Below, piece after piece: positions 31,776 through 36,943 of a DNA stretch of 36,943 nucleotides. The stretch is from Campylobacter vulpis. GTDB taxonomy: Bacteria > Campylobacterota > Campylobacteria > Campylobacterales > Campylobacteraceae. The stretch's first letter is position 1; each line of letters starts with the position of its first letter. Location: positions 1-36,943 of the forward strand of contig NZ_CP041618.1 in assembly GCF_014217995.1 (NCBI RefSeq), written 5' to 3'. The translations under genes were made by a program, and so were the position numbers. The notes under the pieces are model-generated. The model was not told the DNA's origin. It searched no databases and saw only the letters and a program-made list of their open reading frames with translations.

Positions 31776-31828
31776 ACGGAGGAATTATATATAAAAATTG
31801 CAAAAAACAAAAAACAAAAAATTTTTAA
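31772..31828 (+). CDS. 18-codon basic leader-like frame
   Basis: The SD here is the best in the window: AAGGAGGTGA (31762-31771) immediately precedes the ATG. The frame encodes MNGGIIYKNCKKQKTKNF and ends 10 bases before the next gene. It overlaps the preceding stop (ATGA). It may be a leader peptide or a means of keeping ribosomes on the message. Confidence 0.35.
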   Translation: MNGGIIYKNCKKQKTKNF

Positions 31829-31838
31829 GGAGATAAAA

Positions 31839-32459
31839 ATGGCATTTGGAAGATTAGTTAATGATAAGATTGTTATTGATACAAACAATGCTTTAAACTA
31901 CAAAAACAAGGAGGGTGATATTCAGCAAAGAAAAGTGGATACTGCTTTGATTGATGTGATTAAAGAAGCAGGACAAGTTGCGGCAATGGAACACGGTGCT
32001 GTGCTTTTTTCTGCAAAGATTAATAATGAGTGGAAAAACTATTTTGTTAATAGAGATGAAAAAACTCATAATATCGTCTTAAAACCTACTAATTCACAAA
32101 ATAGAGATGATTTTATCTACATCAACTCTAATGTCAATGAGCAAGGTTATTTTTACTACACCATTAATCAAAAGAGAGAATCCGCAAAAGAATTAATTGA
32201 GGGAGTTGGGATTACAGAACACCAAAATCAAGATGGATCTAAAAGTCATTATCTGGAAACTAATGTGAGACTCTACAACGAGGAGCTAAAAAGCGAACTC
32301 AAAGAAAAAGGCAAAGAATTTGTAGCTGTAATTTCAAATGCAGGTTTTGAAGTTGTTAATGAAGCTGAAATGAAAGCACAAAAACAAAAGCAACAAATGC
32401 AGCAAACCCAAGAGATTAAAGAGCCTGAAAAAAAGCAAGATAAAGGCTTAGAAAGATGA
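31839..32459 (+). CDS. Unknown 206-aa protein, last gene of the T4SS operon
   Basis: This 206-residue soluble protein has a mixed fold: MAFGRLVNDKIVIDTNNALNYK at the start, a middle DFIYINSNVNEQGYFYYTINQ, and a Gln/Lys-rich coiled end (178-206) finishing KGLER. No family recognised. Strong SD AAGGAG at 31827-31832. It is followed by a 10-bp hairpin that probably ends the operon. Its basic end could serve as an export signal, but the FKSKL core is absent. Confidence 0.6.
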   Translation: MAFGRLVNDKIVIDTNNALNYKNKEGDIQQRKVDTALIDVIKEAGQVAAMEHGAVLFSAKINNEWKNYFVNRDEKTHNIVLKPTNSQNRDDFIYINSNVNEQGYFYYTINQKRESAKELIEGVGITEHQNQDGSKSHYLETNVRLYNEELKSELKEKGKEFVAVISNAGFEVVNEAEMKAQKQKQQMQQTQEIKEPEKKQDKGLER

Positions 32460-32460
32460 T

Positions 32461-32484
32461 ATACACACCCTTATGGGTGTGTAT
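32461..32484 (+). terminator. Operon-end hairpin terminator
   Basis: ATACACACCC and GGGTGTGTAT form a perfect 10-bp stem with the loop TTAT, three bases after the stop of the 206-aa gene. The following sequence is T/A-rich (TTATAATAATTATT). It is the best terminator-like structure in the window. Confidence 0.7.
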
Positions 32485-32485
32485 T

Positions 32486-32596
32486 TATAATAATTATTGT
32501 AATATAAAATATATTTATAATTAATAATATATAACATAAATAACTATTATATTCTAATAATTATTTATGTTATCCAGTAATAAAGAAAGGTAAAAA
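32486..32596 (+). promoter_or_regulatory. Promoter and 13-bp inverted repeat upstream of topB
   Basis: A TATAAT at 32486-32491 follows the terminator stem. Downstream, ATAACATAAATAA (32531-32543) and TTATTTATGTTAT (32561-32573) form a perfect 13-bp inverted repeat with a 17-base centre. It could be an operator or a leader hairpin. The SD AAAGG is at 32586-32590. Confidence 0.5.
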
Positions 32597-34780
32597 ATGA
32601 GATTATTTATAGCAGAAAAACCTGAACTTGGTAGAGCCATTGCGGAAGGACTAGAAGGAAGTTATAAAAGTGGCGAAGGCTACATACAAAAAGGAAATGA
32701 CATTATTACTTGGGCTTTTGGGCATATTTTAGAACTTGCTAAACCTGAAGAATATGATGAAAAATATAAGCTGTGGAAACTTGAGGATTTGCCACTACCC
32801 ATTAAAGAATTTAAATATTTACCTAAGAAAGATAGCAGAAAACAGCTCAAAATCATCTGCGATTTAATCCATAGCGACAAAATTACTTCTATTGTAAATT
32901 GTGGGGATGCAGATGATGAGGGACAAATCTTAGTCGATGAAATTATTCAGTATTCTAAAAGCTCCAAACCTGTCTTTAGAGTTTTAATTAATGACTTAAC
33001 TCCAAAAGCAGTCAAAGAAGAAATAGCAAAAATTAAATCTAATACAGATTTTAAAGGTATGAGCGAAAGAGGCTTTGCAAGAAGTCAAGCTGATTGGATA
33101 GTAGGAATTAATCTTACAAGGGCTTACACCATCATTGCTAGACAAAACAATTTTGAGGGCATCTTAAGTGTAGGAAGAGTGCAAACTCCTATTTTAGGAC
33201 TTATAGTTGCTAGAGATAAAGAATTTGAAAGCTTTAAAAGCATAGATTATTATTCCTTACTTGGAAATTTTGAAATTAACAATCATACAATTCAAGCACG
33301 ATTAAAGACAGAAGAAAAAATTACAGATGAAAATCTAGCTAAAGAAATTAAAAATATGTGCGAAAATCAAAATGCAAAAATAAATGTAAAGATAGAAAAT
33401 AAAAAAGAATATCCGCCACTACCCTATAATTTACTTATTTTACAGGCAGAGTGTGCAAAATTTTTTGGATTTAGCCCTGATAAAACCCTACAAATCACAC
33501 AATCCTTAAGAGAAAAACATAAAGCAATTACTTACAATAGGTCAGATTGTCAGTATCTTCCTGAAACAATCTTTGAAGAAGCTCCACAAATTTTAAATTC
33601 CATAAAAACAAATTTAAATAATGATGAGATTGAAGCTCTCATCGCTGGTAGTGATACAAAAATAAAAAGCAAAGCTTTTAATGATGAGAACATTTCAGCA
33701 CATTATGGAATCATTCCTACTCAAAACAAGATTTCATCACAATTAAGCAAAGATGAATCAGTCGTTTATGATTTAATTTCTAAAAGATTTATCATTCAAT
33801 TTTTTCAGCCTAGAGAATATCAAACCACCACAATTAATTTAGAAATCAATCAAAAAATTTTTACCGCAACACAAAGCAAAACAACAAAAAGCGGTTTTAG
33901 AAGTCTATGGAAAAATATTGATACCGATAAAGAAGAGGAGCTTGATAGTGATAAAAACGAATATGATTTATCTAGCTTAAAAGATAATGATAATGCAAAA
34001 TGTGCTTTGGTGCAGATTGAAAAGAAGCAAACAAAACCTCGCCCTTATTACACTATGACAACATTACTTAAAGATTTAAATAGTGTCGCAAAATATGTAA
34101 GCGATGAAAAAATTAAAAAATTACTGATGGAAAAAGATAAAGACAAAAAAGGAGAAAGCGGGGGTATAGGCACACCTGCTACAAGGTCAAATCACATAAA
34201 AACCCTTATTGAAAGAGAATATATAGAGGTAAGCAAAGATAAAAAGCAAGTTGTTAAATCTACGCAAAAAGGTAGGGATTTAATCGCACTTTCTCCAAAA
34301 GCTCTTACTACACCTGATATGACAGCTTTATGGTTTGAACAACAAAAAATGATAGAGGCACAAGAGCTTACAAGAGGGCAATTTTTAGAGGAAGTAACAA
34401 AAGAAGTCATCGGTGAAATTCAAAGAATTAGCAATAACAAAGATTTTAAAATCTTAGAAGATAAAAATCAGCAAAAAATTCAATGTCCGCAATGCGATAA
34501 AGGCTATCTAATAAAACGCAAGGGAAAATATGGAGATTTTTGGGGGTGTAGTGAATACAAGGAGGGTTGTAAGGCTATATATCCTGATAATAAAGGCAAA
34601 CCAAATTTTGAAACAAAACAAAACAATAGCGACACTACATATAAATGTCCGCAATGTGATAAAGGATTCTTGCAGAGAATGAAAAGTAAAAATGGTAAAA
34701 GCTGGTGGTGGGGCTGTAATGAATTTAAACAAGGCTGTAAGGCTATGTATTATGATGATAATGGAAAACCTAAAATATAA
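32597..34780 (+). CDS. topB: Topoisomerase III (type IA), plasmid-type
   Basis: This 727-residue enzyme passes single strands to resolve and decatenate DNA. It shows the TOPRIM motifs FIAEKPELGRAIA and CGDADDEGQ, then SVGRVQTPI, and the active-site Tyr313 in ITYNRSDCQYLP. Two C-terminal zinc fingers follow (CPQCDKGYLIKR...C and CPQCDKGFLQRM...C, about 634-720), each with four cysteines. Similar enzymes are encoded by many conjugative plasmids (TraE of RP4). It opens the second long plus-strand gene cluster. Confidence 0.93.
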   Translation: MRLFIAEKPELGRAIAEGLEGSYKSGEGYIQKGNDIITWAFGHILELAKPEEYDEKYKLWKLEDLPLPIKEFKYLPKKDSRKQLKIICDLIHSDKITSIVNCGDADDEGQILVDEIIQYSKSSKPVFRVLINDLTPKAVKEEIAKIKSNTDFKGMSERGFARSQADWIVGINLTRAYTIIARQNNFEGILSVGRVQTPILGLIVARDKEFESFKSIDYYSLLGNFEINNHTIQARLKTEEKITDENLAKEIKNMCENQNAKINVKIENKKEYPPLPYNLLILQAECAKFFGFSPDKTLQITQSLREKHKAITYNRSDCQYLPETIFEEAPQILNSIKTNLNNDEIEALIAGSDTKIKSKAFNDENISAHYGIIPTQNKISSQLSKDESVVYDLISKRFIIQFFQPREYQTTTINLEINQKIFTATQSKTTKSGFRSLWKNIDTDKEEELDSDKNEYDLSSLKDNDNAKCALVQIEKKQTKPRPYYTMTTLLKDLNSVAKYVSDEKIKKLLMEKDKDKKGESGGIGTPATRSNHIKTLIEREYIEVSKDKKQVVKSTQKGRDLIALSPKALTTPDMTALWFEQQKMIEAQELTRGQFLEEVTKEVIGEIQRISNNKDFKILEDKNQQKIQCPQCDKGYLIKRKGKYGDFWGCSEYKEGCKAIYPDNKGKPNFETKQNNSDTTYKCPQCDKGFLQRMKSKNGKSWWWGCNEFKQGCKAMYYDDNGKPKI

Positions 34781-34867
34781 TTTATTATAAATATATTTTA
34801 TTATATAATATTTACTAATATATATTAATATTATACGAAAATTATTTAATCACAACAAGGATAAACA
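34781..34867 (+). promoter_or_regulatory. AT-rich spacer with promoter
   Basis: TATAAT at 34804-34809 lies in an almost pure A/T stretch rich in short palindromes (TATATATTAATATTATA). The start would be near 34816. SD AAGGA lies just before the ATG at 34868. Confidence 0.45.
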
Positions 34868-35188
34868 ATGACAAAGCACGAAGATAACGAAGATAAATAT
34901 TATGAAAACATTAACTATAAGATCTGCATAGCAATGCTTGTTTTTTTAATTTTTCTTTTTTGTTGCGGACTTTATTATTTAGAAGAACAACCTATTGCAA
35001 TTTTGCTTCTTTGTATATTGCCTGTGAATTTCTATATTTATATTGAACTGCTATTTGGTAGATATAGACTTAAATTAAAAAAGCAAAATAAAGATACAAA
35101 ATACATAGAGCGATTTGCCATAATTGGTAGTGTTGCACTTGTATTTTGTATGTATATCTCAATAATAATTGCTATGGCAAAAAACTGA
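34868..35188 (+). CDS. 106-aa membrane protein
   Basis: This 106-residue protein has a charged N-terminus (residues 1-17), three predicted membrane helices (18-37, 42-63, 83-103) and a basic loop between the second and third. No family is recognised. SD AAGGA, 7 bases before the ATG. It overlaps nothing and is followed by the YopX-like gene after 10 bases, probably in one operon. Confidence 0.6.
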   Translation: MTKHEDNEDKYYENINYKICIAMLVFLIFLFCCGLYYLEEQPIAILLLCILPVNFYIYIELLFGRYRLKLKKQNKDTKYIERFAIIGSVALVFCMYISIIIAMAKN

Positions 35189-35198
35189 AAGGAGAAAA

Positions 35199-35840
35199 AT
35201 GAAGTTAAAAGACTTTGATTTTAGAATTTGGCTTAATGGTAGTTATATTTACCTTGATGAAATAGGATTTGAAAAAATCAATCAAAATTATTTTTTAGCT
35301 TGTTGCGGTGATGGTGAAAAGCTTACAGAAAAATATAAATTTTACATCAAAACTAACATTTCAAAAGAAACATACAAACAAAGAACTCAAAAATTAGAAG
35401 ATTTAGAACTAGAACTTTACACAGGATTTGAAGATAAAAATGGTGTAAAAATTTTTGAAAATGATATTGTGCTTTTTATACCAAATGATAGTGAGAAATT
35501 TTTATATACAATAAATTACGATAAAAAGCGAGGTTTTTTCTTTAGCGATGATTGCAATTTAGATGATGAATATTGCGAGGGTTGCACTGAGGTTATAGGT
35601 AATATCCACGAAAACAAAGAATTAGTGGATTTTATGGAAAAAGAAAAAGAAGCTTTTAAAAAATTCCATCAAAAATTTGAAAACAAATATGATGAAAATG
35701 GCAAAGTTGTTAAAGAATTTTATGAAGAAGATACAAGACTTAGAATTTACTTTCAACAAGAATTAGAAAAACTTTTAAAAGAAATGGGATTTTACAATGA
35801 AAATGAACAAACAAGAAAGCGGAGTAGAAAGAAAGGCTAA
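35199..35840 (+). CDS. YopX-family (phage-like) protein
   Basis: The start at 35199 (MKLKDFDFRIW) has AAAGGAG 6 bases upstream; an in-frame ATG at 35169 lies within the previous gene and lacks an SD. The 213-residue protein shows the YopX signature ELYTGFEDKNGVKIFENDIV and the late EVIGNIHENKEL, with the usual beta-barrel core. YopX proteins are common in phages; their function is unknown. The end (150-213) is charged and helical, and beyond the family core. It overlaps the 51-aa gene. Confidence 0.75.
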   Translation: MKLKDFDFRIWLNGSYIYLDEIGFEKINQNYFLACCGDGEKLTEKYKFYIKTNISKETYKQRTQKLEDLELELYTGFEDKNGVKIFENDIVLFIPNDSEKFLYTINYDKKRGFFFSDDCNLDDEYCEGCTEVIGNIHENKELVDFMEKEKEAFKKFHQKFENKYDENGKVVKEFYEEDTRLRIYFQQELEKLLKEMGFYNENEQTRKRSRKKG

Positions 35841-35952
35841 ACGATATGCTCTCTTAAGAGAAGCAAAAGAGGCAAAAAGAAAGCAAAAAATCAAAACAGG
35901 GCTTAAGGTTAGAAAGATGAAAGAAAAGCCTTTAAAAATACCTATAATATAA
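35797..35952 (+). CDS. 51-aa very basic small protein
   Basis: This 51-residue frame starts inside the YopX-like gene in another frame and runs to 35952. It is extremely basic (KRYALLREAKEAKRKQKIKT and KVRKMKEKPLK), as nucleic-acid-binding peptides often are. A second in-frame ATG at 35803 is possible. No clear SD is seen, and the overlap suggests translational coupling. The basic helix and continuity across the junction make it plausible. Confidence 0.4.
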   Translation: MKMNKQESGVERKAKRYALLREAKEAKRKQKIKTGLKVRKMKEKPLKIPII

Positions 35953-36065
35953 AGATAAGCAAAATCTACTTTTAGCATACATATCTTTAAATAATTATTA
36001 GTATATTTTATAATATATTAATAAATAATAGTATATAATGTTATACAAATAAATTTAAAGGTTAA
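35953..36065 (+). promoter_or_regulatory. AT-rich promoter region of the parA-like operon
   Basis: TATAAT at 36034-36039 (context AATAGTATATAATG) gives a start near 36046 and a 20-base leader. The 16 bases ATATTAATAAATAATA (36015-36030) are the same as upstream of the eexN-like gene. The rest is palindrome-rich A/T sequence that may bind a plasmid regulator such as the RHH-like protein of this operon. Confidence 0.5.
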
Positions 36066-36632
36066 ATGATGATTATATCTATCATAAATAAGAAAGGCGG
36101 GGTCGGCAAAACCCCTTTTGCTTTTTCTATTGCTAAAGATTTAGGATATTTTTTACAAAGCAATGATAATTCTATTATTGAAAAAATTTATCCTGAGAAA
36201 GCAAAAATTCTACCAACGCCAAAAAAAATAGATAATTGCGTTTATGATTTTGGCGGTTTTGTGGAAAAAGGTGTATTGAGTATTGTCAAAGAGAGCAATG
36301 TTGTTATTATTCCTTGCACAAGCAATTATAATTCTTTACTTAGAACACTAGAAACTTTAAATGAAATAGGTAATGATGATAGAGTTTGTATCTTAGTTAC
36401 AGATTACAGGGACGAAAAAGAAAAAAAACAAATTTGTGAAACTCTTGAAAGTAATTTTACAGATTTAAATCTTTTCTTTTTCAAATTTTCAAAAATCATT
36501 GAAAATTCTATGAGTAGTGGAGCTTCTTTTACTGAACTCTACAATGAAAATAATCTTTCAAGGTTAAGCTATACAAATTTCTTTAATGAATACCAAAGAC
36601 TTCTACATTTTATTAAAAAGGAAAAAGCATAA
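36066..36632 (+). CDS. ParA-like ATPase, unusual P-loop
   Basis: This 188-residue protein has the deviant Walker A of ParA/MinD ATPases, KKGGVGKTP (9-17), the second strand VYDFGGFVEKG, and VVIIPCTSN. It should take part in plasmid partition with the 88-aa protein. It is shorter than classic ParA, and carries Pro17 where Thr or Ser is normal. The start could be the ATG at 36066 or 36069; a weak AAAGG lies at 36057-36061. It overlaps the next gene (TAATG). Confidence 0.8.
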   Translation: MMIISIINKKGGVGKTPFAFSIAKDLGYFLQSNDNSIIEKIYPEKAKILPTPKKIDNCVYDFGGFVEKGVLSIVKESNVVIIPCTSNYNSLLRTLETLNEIGNDDRVCILVTDYRDEKEKKQICETLESNFTDLNLFFFKFSKIIENSMSSGASFTELYNENNLSRLSYTNFFNEYQRLLHFIKKEKA

Positions 36633-36898
36633 TGGAAAAAAAGCCTTTTACAATTGATGAAGCTTTAAAATCTGAAACAAGCTCTCAAAAAACTTACAAA
36701 AAAGCAGAGAAAAAATCATCTGGTAGAAAAACAATTGATAAAGAATTAAGAAGAGAACATATGGTCGTTTGCAGACTCAATCAAAAAGAATATGAAACGC
36801 TAAAGAAATTGATGGAGTTAGAATTTAATACTGAATCAAGCACCTACATAAGAAAACTAATCTTAAAGGAGGCTAAGGCTTTAAATATTAATGAATAA
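36632..36898 (+). CDS. Small RHH-like partner of the ParA-like ATPase
   Basis: This 88-residue protein has a basic, flexible N-terminus (1-42) followed by a pattern that fits a ribbon-helix-helix DNA binder (HMVVCRLNQKEYETLKKLMELEFNTESSTYIRKLILKEA). Such small proteins bind centromere repeats and often repress their own operon. It overlaps the ParA-like gene by one base. If the molecule is circular, the giant methylase-helicase follows 45 bases after its stop. Confidence 0.7.
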   Translation: MEKKPFTIDEALKSETSSQKTYKKAEKKSSGRKTIDKELRREHMVVCRLNQKEYETLKKLMELEFNTESSTYIRKLILKEAKALNINE

Positions 36899-36906
36899 TG
36901 CTAAAA

Positions 36907-36939
36907 TATCCTTGCAAAAAAACAAAAATTACAAGGATA
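36907..36939 (+). promoter_or_regulatory. SD-sequestering hairpin before the methylase-helicase gene
   Basis: TATCCTTG (36907-36914) and CAAGGATA (36932-36939) form a perfect 8-bp stem. The right arm contains the SD AAGGA of the gene that starts at base 1 (assuming circularity). The left arm begins 9 bases after the preceding stop codon, so a ribosome ending there would keep it open: translational coupling is likely. Confidence 0.5.
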
Positions 36940-36943
36940 AACT

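Noticed and set aside
1-36943. Antibiotic resistance genes, tRNA or rRNA genes, and complete insertion sequences
   Set aside because: None was recognised on either strand; in particular no tet(O), although related plasmids carry it.

Overview
The window looks like a complete, AT-rich conjugative plasmid of Campylobacter (C. jejuni/coli), of the pTet/pCC31 type but without tet(O) or any other resistance gene. The evidence is the low-GC, Asn/Lys-rich coding style, the cmg/VirB-type type IV secretion system (T4SS), a VirB3-VirB4 fusion, a TrbM homologue, a TOPRIM primase, topoisomerase III and a giant methylase-helicase. Base 1 is the A of a start codon, and its Shine-Dalgarno (AAGGA, 36933-36937) sits at the far end of the window. 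The molecule is therefore very probably circular and was opened at this gene.

Layout. 1-5808: giant polyvalent DNA methylase/SNF2-like helicase, with a second well-initiated gene overprinted in its low-complexity N-terminus (98-574). 5811-6673: NYN-domain protein behind a promoter and a strong 5' hairpin. 6748-8690 (minus): relaxase and MobC-like gene. 8739-8792: oriT with an IncP-like nick site. 8898-11800: leading region with two unknown proteins, an Abi/HEPN-like protein and a TOPRIM primase. 11903-12265: EexN-like lipoprotein whose end has been replaced by a copy of the virB5/virB6 junction. 12306-12628 (minus): two small membrane proteins. 12802-13100: iteron origin. 13119-15329: hicB-hicA-rep operon. 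15373-16170: serine recombinase gene enclosed by perfect 24-bp inverted repeats. 16184-32459: T4SS operon (VirB2 to VirB11, VirD4, lipoproteins, TrbM) with several cargo-like genes inserted in it. 32597-36898: topoisomerase III, a membrane protein, a YopX-like protein, a 51-aa basic protein, a ParA-like ATPase and an RHH-like protein that leads back into the giant gene.

How it works together. The relaxase and MobC nick oriT, VirD4 couples the relaxosome to the VirB channel, and the primase and SSB support DNA processing in the recipient. EexN probably blocks redundant entry. The rep gene and iterons drive replication, and hicBA and the ParA-like pair stabilise the plasmid.

Most interesting signals. 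(1) Three T4SS-operon proteins with unrelated front halves, at least two resembling small BECR-fold nucleases, end in the same 26-residue tail (core FKSKLxEFNTKN). Looser versions end the primase and a leading-region protein. This looks like a C-terminal T4SS translocation signal on a modular set of effectors or toxins. (2) The recombinase segment next to virB2 has the architecture of a self-inverting switch that could place the recombinase promoter in front of the T4SS operon. (3) The overprinted 158-aa gene. (4) An iteron overlapping the -35 box of the hicBA-rep promoter. Function assignments are by recognition of motifs only; no database search was possible.
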